Shown in pieces: positions 8,782 through 17,041 of a DNA stretch of 64,000 nucleotides (position 1 is its first letter; every line of letters starts with the position of its first letter). The stretch covers positions 1-64,000 of the forward strand of contig JAEUTP010000004.1 of the NCBI GenBank assembly GCA_016787705.1. Direction: 5' to 3'. Under the pieces are notes generated by a model that saw nothing but the letters and a program-made list of their open reading frames with translations, did no database searches and had not been told where the DNA came from. The translations under genes were made by a program, and so were the position numbers. Source of the stretch: Bacteroidia bacterium. GTDB lineage: Bacteria; Bacteroidota; Bacteroidia; B-17B0; Aurantibacillaceae.

Positions 8782-10987
8782 AGTTGGATTCTTGTTTATC
8801 AGAGGCTTTGTAAAACTCCGGAGGAAAGCCATTTGCTTTACGCCATAGCTCGTAAATTAACGAAACATCTTTTAGCAATGCAAATCCTTTAGCGCCGCCA
8901 CCAATTTGTATTCCTTCAGGCCAGCGTTCACCTTTATTTGCAGCCAAAATTCTAAATTTACCATTATCAGAAATTACTTTATCGTAGGATACAACTTCTG
9001 CATGATAAGCCCCATAACTTAATCCGGGCCATCCTGTAAATACAAAAGATGGCCATCCGTCAAAAACGAGGTTTATTTTTTGTCCCTTTTCAATCAATGG
9101 CAAGTCTATTGGATCAATATAAAGTTCAACCACCTGTTCAGTTTGTGGCGGTACAATATTACAAAGAACCCCACCTTCTTTAATTATTTCCCCAATACCT
9201 TTCATCATCAAATTATTTATATAACCATCCTGTGGCGCAAGAACATAATAATATTTACTGCGCAAAGAATAATTTGATAACTGATTTTGTAATTTGGTAA
9301 GTGATCCTTCGGCATCATACAACAATGATATAGTGCTGTATTTATCTGATTCTGTTTTCATTAATTTCTCTGCATATTCTTGTTGTACTCCATTAAGGTC
9401 AAGTTCACTATTAAGAAGTTCATTCTTTGTAGAAATAATTTTATTATCCGCAGATATTTTTTTTGCTTGTGCTTCCTGTAATTTTACTTTTCTGTTTTCG
9501 TAATCGGTCTTAGAAATTACACCTTTTACAAGCAATTCTTCATAGCGCTTAAACTGTTCTTCTGCAACCTTTAAATTATTTTCAGCCGCTATTGCATCAG
9601 TACTGTCGCTGGTTAACTTGGCTTTTACCTGTAATATTTTATTTTTTGTTTGTTTGGTTTTTAGCAACAACGCTTGGTTTAACGCATCAATCTGTTCATT
9701 TATAGCTTCGATTTTACTTTCATATGATTTCATCGCTACCTCTTTCGATTTAACCTGCGATTCTGAGCGTGTAACCAACATACTGTCTAAATATTCTTCT
9801 TTTATTTCTGAAATAAAAGCAATGGTGTCATTCTTTCTTACATAATCTCCATCCTGGATGTACCAGCGCTCAATTCTCCCGGCAATACGTGAAGTTATTT
9901 GTTGTGGCTTGTTTTCTGGATTGAGTACTGAAACCTTACCATTCATATCTACAGTTTGCGTCCATGGCAGAAATAAAACAACTATCGCCGAAGCAACAAT
10001 TATGTAAAAACTTGTTTTTACAATTTTTCCGTATTTATGTGTATATATGTATTTCGCCGCAGGAAGTGAGGTAGAATCGCTTTCAGGAAAATCAGAATTT
10101 TCGCCAAATACAGAATAGATTTTGTATAAACCGGTTGTTAAATCATAAAAAGTGCCTAAACTACTTACCAGCTTTTCTACCGAATTAATTACCAATAAAA
10201 CTATAATTTCTGAGGCTACAAACTGCCCAATATTTAGCTGGCCATTTTGTACTAATACTACACCCAGTAAAAGTAAAATACTTACAAAAAGTATTTTGAA
10301 GAGTAAAATGCCCTTATATTGCGATTCGTATACGTTAAAATAAATTTTTCGGCTGCTCAGGTAGTTTTCCAGTTCAGCATTCATTTGATCAGTTTCAGCA
10401 CATTCGCTAATACGATTAAATACTTCGTACTTTTTATTCGATGTTTCAATGTTTGCTTCTTGTGCTTTACGGCCATAATAGGTAACGATAAGATAAAATG
10501 CAAGGCTAAGCAGTACTGCAAAGATCAAAAACCAATTACTGTAAGCCGGTAGTATTAAAAGTCCGAATACAATACTGATGATAGAAAACGAAAATTCAAG
10601 CAAAATTTTTCCGATTCCTTTTTGTAACGTTGCAACTTCAAAAAAATAAGCAAGTTTTTCTTTAAGTTTATTTAACTTTTCTTTTGAAAGATTAGCGCTG
10701 AAATTTTCTGTTACGTTAACGAATATTTTCTGCTGAAGCGTTTCATTAATTCTTATTTGCCAAAGCTGGAAAAAGCCTATTAAAGCGGTAGCAGCAATAG
10801 TTAGTAAGGTTAAAAGGATGAGCGAAGCGGAAAATCTACCGGCCATTGTGTAGGTTATTATGCCTTGTATGCTAAGCGGTATGCTTAGATAGATAGCACC
10901 CTGTAAAGTGGCCAACGCGTATATCCGATAAATAAAAATACGCTCTTTTCTTAGCCATCTGGTCAATAAACTGAATTTATTTTTCAT
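8765..10987 (-). CDS. Fusion of an ABC exporter membrane domain (no ATPase) with a HlyD adaptor
   Basis: A 740-residue inner membrane protein. Residues 1-295 look like the membrane domain of a type I secretion ABC exporter: helices near 22-45, 53-75, 130-147, 150-170, 228-247 and 257-275, ending with GQLNIGQFVASEI, the usual pre-ATPase segment. No Walker A, signature or Walker B motif follows. Instead, after a linker (296-320), an adaptor begins: TM at 325-341, a lipoyl-like half near 350-395 (SRIAGRIERWYIQDGDYVRK), a long coiled coil (about 405-590), then the second lipoyl half and beta-barrel (YYYVLAPQDGYINNLM onward). It lies 1 bp after the CutA-like gene and overlaps the TolC gene. An ATPase would have to come from elsewhere, or the membrane domain has another role. 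The frame is continuous, with no sign of a frameshift. Confidence 0.85.
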   Translation of the reverse strand: MKNKFSLLTRWLRKERIFIYRIYALATLQGAIYLSIPLSIQGIITYTMAGRFSASLILLTLLTIAATALIGFFQLWQIRINETLQQKIFVNVTENFSANLSKEKLNKLKEKLAYFFEVATLQKGIGKILLEFSFSIISIVFGLLILPAYSNWFLIFAVLLSLAFYLIVTYYGRKAQEANIETSNKKYEVFNRISECAETDQMNAELENYLSSRKIYFNVYESQYKGILLFKILFVSILLLLGVVLVQNGQLNIGQFVASEIIVLLVINSVEKLVSSLGTFYDLTTGLYKIYSVFGENSDFPESDSTSLPAAKYIYTHKYGKIVKTSFYIIVASAIVVLFLPWTQTVDMNGKVSVLNPENKPQQITSRIAGRIERWYIQDGDYVRKNDTIAFISEIKEEYLDSMLVTRSESQVKSKEVAMKSYESKIEAINEQIDALNQALLLKTKQTKNKILQVKAKLTSDSTDAIAAENNLKVAEEQFKRYEELLVKGVISKTDYENRKVKLQEAQAKKISADNKIISTKNELLNSELDLNGVQQEYAEKLMKTESDKYSTISLLYDAEGSLTKLQNQLSNYSLRSKYYYVLAPQDGYINNLMMKGIGEIIKEGGVLCNIVPPQTEQVVELYIDPIDLPLIEKGQKINLVFDGWPSFVFTGWPGLSYGAYHAEVVSYDKVISDNGKFRILAANKGERWPEGIQIGGGAKGFALLKDVSLIYELWRKANGFPPEFYKASDKQESNYESKK

Positions 10988-10988
10988 C

Positions 10989-11306
10989 TTAAACTGTAAC
11001 TGCTTTTGTATTTAGCCTTAAAATGTCTTCAAATACCTTATTACATTGTGTAATCGGTACCGAAAATATTTTCAGGTTTTTAGTATCGTTTTGTGCAACT
11101 TCGTCAACAATTTGGTTAAATAACAATGCCTTGGTCTGTCCGGTGATTACATAGTTTTCTTCTTCAACAATTTCTCCGTTTTTTAATATAAACGATTCGT
11201 TGTCTTTATCAATTGAAGCATGTGCAATTAGTTTTTTTTTCATCAAATTTAGTACAATTTGTCTCGCACTGTTATTACTGTCAGTATAAATATAAATATT
11301 AACCAT
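10989..11306 (-). CDS. CutA-like (PII-fold) small protein
   Basis: A 105-residue protein following the CutA1 pattern: N-terminal beta strand (VNIYIYTDSNNSARQIVLNL), KKLIAHASI in place of the usual xRLAACVNI, a GEIVEEENYVITGQT stretch matching GxIxxxxExxLxxKT, and KIFSVPIT matching the PEIIALPI strand. The family's conserved Trp and Cys residues are missing, so metal binding is doubtful. CutA proteins are trimers with a PII-like fold. Being first in an exporter operon, it may act as a regulator, which is inference. The ATG lies 4 bp downstream of a promoter-like box. Confidence 0.65.
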   Translation of the reverse strand: MVNIYIYTDSNNSARQIVLNLMKKKLIAHASIDKDNESFILKNGEIVEEENYVITGQTKALLFNQIVDEVAQNDTKNLKIFSVPITQCNKVFEDILRLNTKAVTV

Positions 11307-11310
11307 GTTG

Positions 11311-11318
11311 CAAATATA
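11311..11318 (-). promoter_or_regulatory. Promoter -7 box for the CutA-like/HlyD-fusion/TolC operon
   Basis: On the minus strand the sequence reads TATATTTG, matching the Bacteroidota -7 consensus TAnnTTTG. It lies directly before the start codon at 11306, so the transcript would have almost no leader. No clear -33 TTTG is visible. Confidence 0.55.
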
Positions 11319-11331
11319 GTAAAATGATTTT

Positions 11332-11354
11332 ATATAATAGTATTACTATTATAT
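11332..11354. promoter_or_regulatory. 23-bp perfect palindrome, candidate TetR operator
   Basis: Arms ATATAATAGTA (11332-11342) and TACTATTATAT (11344-11354) around a single T. It lies between the two divergent -7 boxes of the exporter operon and the TetR gene. This is the usual place and symmetry for a TetR-family operator controlling both directions. Binding itself is inferred. Confidence 0.6.
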
Positions 11355-11377
11355 TTAAGTATTTTATAATTATTATA

Positions 11378-11385
11378 TATATTTG
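11378..11385 (+). promoter_or_regulatory. Promoter -7 box for the TetR gene
   Basis: TATATTTG, matching TAnnTTTG, 12 bp before the ATG at 11398. It is 23 bp from the palindrome. Confidence 0.55.
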
Positions 11386-11397
11386 TACTTTTATATT

Positions 11398-12069
11398 ATG
11401 GAACTGGATATACACATAAAAATGAATGAAAAACTCTTTCTGCGTGACCCGTATCAAAGCGCACTAGGCAGAAAGATAGTTTCAGAAGGCCTTAAGTTAA
11501 TCAATAAGATTGGCTTTGAGGAATTTACATTCAAAAAACTAGCTCTTACCTGTAAAACAACAGAAGCCAGTATATATAGGTATTTTGAAAATAAGCACCG
11601 GTTATTGGTGTATATAATTAATTGGTACTGGAGCTATATCGAATATAAAGTTATTTTTAGCATAAATAATGTTAACGACTCTGAAACTAAATTAAAAACC
11701 ATAATACGTCTTCTTACAATAGAACCAACAATAACAAAAACAGATTTCATCTCCGAGTTATTTGCTTATAAATTGGTAATGTATGAAGGTTCTAAAACTT
11801 ACCTAACCCGCAATGTAACAAGAGATAATAAAGACCGTCTTTTTAAGCCGTACAAAGATCTTTGTGCGCGTATTGCAGGTATTATTAAAGAATATAATCC
11901 CAGGTATAAATTTCCTGCATCCATGGCAAGTACAATTCTTGAAATGTCTCACGCGCAGAAATTCTTTAAAAGTAATCTTCCTGCCCTTACCGACGCGGGC
12001 TCTAATGATGAATCTATCATAATATTTTTAGAACATTTACTATTTACTTCAATAAAAGCATCAAAATGA
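11398..12069 (+). CDS. TetR/AcrR-family transcriptional regulator
   Basis: A 223-residue DNA-binding regulator. The N-terminal HTH covers about residues 20-60 (GFEEFTFKKLALTCKTTEAS, then IYRYFENKHRLL), and the rest is an all-helical ligand domain without recognised specificity. ATG 11398 is preferred over the upstream TTG at 11383 because it follows the -7 box; ATG 11422 is a further option. It is divergent from the exporter operon with a 23-bp palindrome between them, so it probably represses that operon and itself. Its stop overlaps the YceI-like gene's start by 4 bp. Confidence 0.9.
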   Translation: MELDIHIKMNEKLFLRDPYQSALGRKIVSEGLKLINKIGFEEFTFKKLALTCKTTEASIYRYFENKHRLLVYIINWYWSYIEYKVIFSINNVNDSETKLKTIIRLLTIEPTITKTDFISELFAYKLVMYEGSKTYLTRNVTRDNKDRLFKPYKDLCARIAGIIKEYNPRYKFPASMASTILEMSHAQKFFKSNLPALTDAGSNDESIIIFLEHLLFTSIKASK

Positions 12070-12626
12070 AAAACAGCTTCATCCTATTGGCAATATTTTT
12101 TTTAGCAGGAATTAATGCACAATCTCAAACTAAAATTGCATCTGCTGCATACATTGATACTTATTATCATGGCCAAAAGTTTTTTTCGATTAAAGAGGCT
12201 GCAATGGTATTTTATGAACGCGAACAGGGCGAGCTTAATATTGAAATTGATTTCTCAAACTTTAAAAGTGGTGTTGACTCCTTAGATGAATGGCTTATTG
12301 ATTTAACCGAAACCAAATTTACTTTCAAAGCACATTTAGCCCAGACAGATCTTTTGATCTTAACTCATCACAATACAAAATCATTAAGTGTTACAGGTAC
12401 AGCTTCTTTTAATAATCAAAGCCATCCAATGAAAATTCAGTTTAATATGTATGAAATTTCGCGAGAGGGAATGTTAATGATTACCAATACCAACGATGTT
12501 CTTGATAGGATTGCCGCTAACATTCAACTAAGTATTTACCCTAAAGATTTTGGTATTAATAAAAAACCGCATCATCTTAAAAAAGTCATATCTGTAGCAA
12601 TTGGCCGGGCTGTACTCAATCATTGA
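12066..12626 (+). CDS. YceI-like exported protein
   Basis: A 186-residue protein with a signal peptide (MKNSFILLAIFFLAGINAQS). The body fits the YceI lipocalin-like fold: GELNIEIDFSNFKSGVDSLD near residue 58, then KFTFKAHLAQ, then LSVTGTASFNNQSHPMKIQF. Members of the fold bind isoprenoid or other lipidic molecules in the periplasm. It starts inside the TetR stop codon (ATGA), so it is translationally coupled. A lipid-like ligand shared with the TetR/exporter system is possible but not shown. Confidence 0.7.
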   Translation: MKNSFILLAIFFLAGINAQSQTKIASAAYIDTYYHGQKFFSIKEAAMVFYEREQGELNIEIDFSNFKSGVDSLDEWLIDLTETKFTFKAHLAQTDLLILTHHNTKSLSVTGTASFNNQSHPMKIQFNMYEISREGMLMITNTNDVLDRIAANIQLSIYPKDFGINKKPHHLKKVISVAIGRAVLNH

Positions 12627-12630
12627 TTTC

Positions 12631-13032
12631 TTAAACGTTATTAAGCCATTGTATGGCTTTATCAATAGATCTAAAAAGTTTGGTAGGTTGCGGTGGTTTA
12701 TCAAAGGTAATAATAAAATTACCCAATATATCCTGCGCAAGCGAGCGGGATACAAGCGCTAGTGCTTTTAGCATATCCGTAATGTCTTTGGAAGATATAA
12801 ATGATCGGGTTTCTTTGTCACAATCACTACCATCGGCTGCAATAAGTATGGCCTTAACTTTTTTACCACCGGTTAATTGTTTCATTGCTTCATAAATTTC
12901 CAGCGCTTCTTTATATGTATAAAAATAATCTGTAACTAAGTATACATAAAGTAACTTATTGTTCGAAATAATGAGCTTGCTATGATGAAGATCAATTTCA
13001 GGGTCAGTGGCTGAGTGCATAAAAATGTACAT
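12631..13032 (-). CDS. STAS-like small protein of unknown function
   Basis: A 133-residue cytoplasmic protein without signal or membrane segment. The order of strands and helices (KLIISNNKLLYVYLVTDYF, then KVKAILIAADGSDC, then LGNFIITFDKPPQPTKLF and SIDKAIQWL) resembles SpoIIAA/STAS-like proteins common in Bacteroidota, for which no activity is established. ATG 13032 is used; ATG 13020 is an alternative. It ends 4 bp after the converging YceI-like gene and lies 20 bp downstream of the LysR gene on the same strand. Confidence 0.7.
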   Translation of the reverse strand: MYIFMHSATDPEIDLHHSKLIISNNKLLYVYLVTDYFYTYKEALEIYEAMKQLTGGKKVKAILIAADGSDCDKETRSFISSKDITDMLKALALVSRSLAQDILGNFIITFDKPPQPTKLFRSIDKAIQWLNNV

Positions 13033-13052
13033 ATTTAAAGCGCAAATTAATA

Positions 13053-13973
13053 TTACTTTTTCTTAAGCACAAAGTTTTTAGCTGCAATATCTTCTTTTTT
13101 GCGTTTTACAAAATCAATGTATTGTTGGGCGGCGGGGCTCAATTTTCTATTTTTTAGCCATATTAATCTCCATTTGGTTTTTATTGGCAGGCCTTTGCAG
13201 GGTATTAGCTGCAATCGTTTACTTGCCAGTTCCGTTCTTATACCAATAAGTGGCATTAAAGAAATGCCTAAACCTGCAAGCACAGCTTGCTTTACCGCTT
13301 CGTTACTTGTAAGTTCAATTTTTTTTCTGATCTTAATATTACGTTTATTAAAAAAGTCTTCCATAACTTTCCTTGTTGCAGATCCTTCTTCTCTGTAAAT
13401 TAGCGACTCTTGTTCTAAATCATCTTTTGAAAGCATTGTTTTATGGATTTTGTAATCCATATTCGATACAAGTTGTAATTCGTTATCAATTAAAATCTCT
13501 TCTTGTATGTTTAATCCTTCAGGTAAAACAGATACCAGTGCAAAGTCTATTTCACCCTTTTCTAAACATCCAACCACCTTTGCTTTATTCGTTACATCCA
13601 TTACAAGATCCACACCAGAATTTTCTTTTAAAAAATCAGTCAAAAAGTAAGGCATCACATACTTTCCGGTTGATACAGAACTAATCAATAATCTTCCGGA
13701 AAGTAAACCCTTATACGCTTCAGTTTTATAATTTATTGCATATACCTCATTCAATATTCTTTCAGCTATTGTATATATCTCCATCCCAAAGTCAGTAATT
13801 CTTATCTGCCTGCCTATTACTTCTGTTAACCCTATTTCAAATTGATCCTGAAAGTTTTTAAGTTGAATTGAAACTGCTGGCTGTGTCATATAAAGCTCTT
13901 CTGAGGCTTTTGTAATACTCTTTGTTTGTACAATTTTCACAAATACGTGAAGTTGGTGTAAAGTGTAATTCAT
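13053..13973 (-). CDS. LysR-family transcriptional regulator
   Basis: A 306-residue LysR-type regulator. The N-terminal winged HTH spans residues 1-60 (TLHQLHVFVKIVQTKSITKA, then YMTQPAVSIQLKNF), followed by a periplasmic-binding-protein-like effector domain (about 90-290). It is divergent from the run that includes isocitrate dehydrogenase and an SbtA-type bicarbonate transporter. LysR regulators of the CbbR/CmpR group control carbon acquisition, so an inorganic-carbon role is a reasonable inference. Confidence 0.93.
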   Translation of the reverse strand: MNYTLHQLHVFVKIVQTKSITKASEELYMTQPAVSIQLKNFQDQFEIGLTEVIGRQIRITDFGMEIYTIAERILNEVYAINYKTEAYKGLLSGRLLISSVSTGKYVMPYFLTDFLKENSGVDLVMDVTNKAKVVGCLEKGEIDFALVSVLPEGLNIQEEILIDNELQLVSNMDYKIHKTMLSKDDLEQESLIYREEGSATRKVMEDFFNKRNIKIRKKIELTSNEAVKQAVLAGLGISLMPLIGIRTELASKRLQLIPCKGLPIKTKWRLIWLKNRKLSPAAQQYIDFVKRKKEDIAAKNFVLKKK

Positions 13974-13997
13974 AAATATTGTTTATGTATTGTATTA

Positions 13998-14005
13998 CAA
14001 ATATA
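13998..14005 (-). promoter_or_regulatory. Promoter -7 box for the LysR gene
   Basis: The minus strand reads TATATTTG, matching TAnnTTTG, 24 bp upstream of the LysR start codon. Confidence 0.45.
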
Positions 14006-14066
14006 AATAAAAATTTATGAATTGCTATCCGTTTCTTTGTGTTATCAAATTAATCAAAAAATAAAA

Positions 14067-14684
14067 ATGGAAACAATCATCTCTCAACAAACGTCTAAAA
14101 CACAAAAGCCGAAAGCGTTTTTGGTAGTTATAGCTACTTTTTTTGGTGTTCTTGCTTTAATAGGTTTTATTCTGCATTTATCTCCGTTACAGATGGCAGA
14201 TACTTTGGCAGACTTTGCTGCCCACCATTATTTTCTTTTTGCTTTCGTTTGCCTTATACTGGCAGTATTATCTTTCAGGTACTACTTAATTATGAATGAG
14301 CAATTGATCTCTGGCAACCAGCGTCGGTCACAGATTGGTTATTCACGAAAAAAAAGACGCCACGCCATAATTAGTAACCTGGTACGTACATTCGATCATC
14401 ATGTTTCAGATTCAGAGTATATCGCCAAAGAAAAAATTCAAAGTTTAAAATTTGATCAGGAAGATGTGATTAATGATACCAATCTTAGAAATGATCGGGA
14501 TAAGGATCTTTACAGCGCACTTCATCTGGGCAATCTTTACAAACAAAAAGTTATTATATCATTTAAAGACACTACTGGCCTAAAACACACCTTTGGCACC
14601 GTATGGCATGTTGATAATGAAAACATCTGTCTTAAATCAGGTATTACAATACCGGTAAAAAATATAACAAAAATCGAATTTTAA
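14067..14684 (+). CDS. Membrane protein of unknown function
   Basis: 205 residues from ATG 14067. A TTG at 14022 would add 15 residues without support. Two membrane helices (about residues 18-40 and 55-75) precede a soluble C-terminal domain of about 125 residues, which ends in a strand-rich segment (KQKVIISFKDTTGLKHTFGT, then GITIPVKNITKIEF). No family is recognised. It starts the plus-strand run opposite the LysR gene and precedes isocitrate dehydrogenase by 8 bp. Confidence 0.75.
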   Translation: METIISQQTSKTQKPKAFLVVIATFFGVLALIGFILHLSPLQMADTLADFAAHHYFLFAFVCLILAVLSFRYYLIMNEQLISGNQRRSQIGYSRKKRRHAIISNLVRTFDHHVSDSEYIAKEKIQSLKFDQEDVINDTNLRNDRDKDLYSALHLGNLYKQKVIISFKDTTGLKHTFGTVWHVDNENICLKSGITIPVKNITKIEF

Positions 14685-14692
14685 ATAAAACT

Positions 14693-16126
14693 ATGAAAAA
14701 AATCACAATCGCTAAAGGGGATGGCATTGGCCCCGAAATTATGGATGCAACATTAAGAATTATGAAGGCCAGCGGCGCCAACATTGAAACTGAAGAAATT
14801 GAGGTAGGCGAAAAAGTTTATCTTTCAGGCAACACCTCTGGTATAAGTGCCGAGTCTTGGGAAGTTATACGTCGCAACAAGGTTTTTCTAAAGGCACCTA
14901 TAACAACTCCACAAGGTGGCGGTTATAAAAGTCTTAATGTAACAACACGTAAAATGCTTGGGCTTTACGCAAATGTTCGTCCTTGCAAAAGCTTTTATCC
15001 TTTTGTTCAAACAAAGCATAGCAATATGGATATTGTGATCATAAGAGAAAACGAAGAAGATCTTTATGCAGGAATAGAACACCAGCAAACTGACGAAGTA
15101 GTTCAATGTTTAAAATTGATAAGCAGGCCGGGATGCGAGAAAATTATTCGTTACGCGTTTGAGTACGCAAAACAATACGGACGTAAAAAAGTAACCTGCT
15201 TTACTAAAGACAATATCATGAAACAAACCGATGGGCTTTTCCACCAGGTGTTTGATGAGATAGCCAAAGAATATCCACAAATTGAAAACGAGCATTGGAT
15301 CATAGATATTGGAGCCGCAAAAATGGCAGATACACCCGAAGCATTTGATGTAATAGTAACATTAAATCTTTACGGCGATGTACTGTCTGATGTAGCGGCG
15401 CAAATTGCAGGTTCGGTTGGTTTGGCAGGCTCATCCAACATTGGCGAAGAATGCAGTATGTTCGAAGCTATTCACGGCTCGGCACCGCGCAGGGCTGGCC
15501 AAAATGTTGCAAATCCTTCTGGCCTTATACAAGGTGCCATCCTGCTTCTTAATCATATTGGTGAGAACATTCCAGCAGAAAAAATTCAGAACGCATGGTT
15601 AAGTACGATCGAAGAAGGAATACACACCTATGATATATTTAAAGAAGGCATAAGCAAGAGAAAAGTTTCAACCAGCGAATTTGCTGATGAAGTTATTGCC
15701 CGTTTGGGACAGACCCCTAAAACTTTAAAAGAAGTAAAATACGATAACAAGGTGCTTGATCTTAAATCTTACAAGCGCAAACCACAAGCCATCAAGGAGC
15801 TAGTGGGAGTTGATGTGTTTATGCACTGGCCTGGTTTAGATCCTGAAGAGCTAGGAAATAAAGTGTCACTTGGCCAAACAGATAAATTAAAATTAAGTAT
15901 GATCAGCAACCGTGGTATCAAAGTTTTTCCGGGTGGTATGAGAGAAACTTTCTGCACCGACCACTGGCGTTGCAGGTTTAAAACCGATGAAGAATCAGTG
16001 ATTGATTATAAAGAAATTCTACAGATTATAACTAATGCGCACAGTCTTAATCTCGATGTAATTAAAACCGAAAACCTTTATAAGTTCGATGGAAAATTAG
16101 CTTTTTCTCTGGGGCAGGGGCAGTAA
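14693..16126 (+). CDS. icd: Isocitrate dehydrogenase, probably NADP-dependent
   Basis: Oxidative decarboxylation of isocitrate to 2-oxoglutarate in the TCA cycle. Visible motifs: GDGIGPEIM near residue 8, LNVTTRKMLGLYANVRP with substrate-binding Ser/Arg around residue 80, RENEEDLYAGIEH, KDNIMKQTDGLF, the Asp-rich metal site NLYGDVLSDVAAQIAGSVGL, and the cofactor segment EAIHGSAPRRAG. The 477 residues include a C-terminal extension of about 140, as in the Thermus/Rickettsia-type enzyme. NADP preference is inferred from that subgroup. Confidence 0.93.
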   Translation: MKKITIAKGDGIGPEIMDATLRIMKASGANIETEEIEVGEKVYLSGNTSGISAESWEVIRRNKVFLKAPITTPQGGGYKSLNVTTRKMLGLYANVRPCKSFYPFVQTKHSNMDIVIIRENEEDLYAGIEHQQTDEVVQCLKLISRPGCEKIIRYAFEYAKQYGRKKVTCFTKDNIMKQTDGLFHQVFDEIAKEYPQIENEHWIIDIGAAKMADTPEAFDVIVTLNLYGDVLSDVAAQIAGSVGLAGSSNIGEECSMFEAIHGSAPRRAGQNVANPSGLIQGAILLLNHIGENIPAEKIQNAWLSTIEEGIHTYDIFKEGISKRKVSTSEFADEVIARLGQTPKTLKEVKYDNKVLDLKSYKRKPQAIKELVGVDVFMHWPGLDPEELGNKVSLGQTDKLKLSMISNRGIKVFPGGMRETFCTDHWRCRFKTDEESVIDYKEILQIITNAHSLNLDVIKTENLYKFDGKLAFSLGQGQ

Positions 16127-16145
16127 TCTAAAATCAATATAAATT

Positions 16146-16391
16146 ATGACTGTGAATATAATCAAAGGTACATTCAATAAAGTGGAAGCCATTTCGCTTC
16201 TCACTAAAATGATTGACGTTAAAATAAAGTTTCAGGAAGATAAAATTCATCTGACACAGAATGAAGAAGACATAAAAATGCGCGAAATGCGAATTAAGCA
16301 ATTGCAAAAAGAATTGTTTGAAACGAGGCACTTTATCGACAATCACCCCGAGCCTATTTCAATTAAAGCAAAAATTGAACTTAGCGCATAA
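16146..16391 (+). CDS. Small protein, single copy of a repeated helical domain
   Basis: An 81-residue soluble protein. It has a short strand (VNIIKGTFNKVEAISLLTKM), a charged helical middle (NEEDIKMREMRIKQLQKEL) and a C-terminal strand (PISIKAKIELSA). The same domain occurs twice in the next gene, and NEEDIKMRE is identical in the first copy. No known fold is recognised; a helical hairpin or coiled coil is likely. It follows icd by 19 bp. Confidence 0.75.
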   Translation: MTVNIIKGTFNKVEAISLLTKMIDVKIKFQEDKIHLTQNEEDIKMREMRIKQLQKELFETRHFIDNHPEPISIKAKIELSA

Positions 16392-16474
16392 GTGCAAAAA
16401 AGCAGATGTAATAAAGATTAGATTATTCAAATTAATATCAAGAAGTAAATTATAAACTCAAAAAACAATTAACT

Positions 16475-17041
16475 ATGCAATTGATCAAAGGAAAATTCAA
16501 GAGTCAGGATGCGCTAACAATCATTACACAATTAGTAGATATAAAAATCAGATTTCACGAAGAAAAAATTGATGCGAGCGAAAATGAAGAAGATATTAAA
16601 ATGCGTGAAAATCGGATTAAAGAGCTCCAAAAATATTTGAAACAAACAAGGGATTACTTAATAGACAATCCGGGTGAAGTAAGTATGGAAGGACTTGTTA
16701 ATATAAATGCCTGGGAAAGTCCGACAGAAGAATTCTGTCTCATCAACGGAACATTCCGACCGCAAGATGCAAAAGATATTTTGTTAGAGGCATTTAATAA
16801 TAAAATTAAATTTCACAACCTTCAGGCCTTTTCTAAACGTGAAAGAGGGGAAAGTGGTGCTGAAATTCATGATGCGAGAATGGCAGAATTGAGATCTACA
16901 TTGGAAAATGTAATACAAGTTTTGGATATTTCGAGAAAAGCGAATAAAAACGTCTCTATCAACTGCATGGTTTCACTCAATATAGAATCTGGAAGAAAAA
17001 ATGAATTTGTTTCGCAACAGGCGGTTGGTTATAGCTACTAA
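16475..17041 (+). CDS. Protein with two copies of the same repeated domain
   Basis: 188 residues. Copy 1 covers about residues 1-78 (LIKGKFKSQDALTIITQLVD, NEEDIKMRENRIKELQKYL) and copy 2 about residues 87-172 (LINGTFRPQDAKDILLEAFN, ARMAELRSTLENVIQVL). Both follow KGxF-x3-DA-(I/L)-x3-LVDxKIxFH with a charged helix and a strand ending near VSxxxxVxxNI. Copy 1 is closest to the preceding 81-residue protein, so a gene duplication and an internal fusion are likely. Function unknown. Its 3' end overlaps the DUF6671 gene by 41 bp. Confidence 0.78.
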   Translation: MQLIKGKFKSQDALTIITQLVDIKIRFHEEKIDASENEEDIKMRENRIKELQKYLKQTRDYLIDNPGEVSMEGLVNINAWESPTEEFCLINGTFRPQDAKDILLEAFNNKIKFHNLQAFSKRERGESGAEIHDARMAELRSTLENVIQVLDISRKANKNVSINCMVSLNIESGRKNEFVSQQAVGYSY

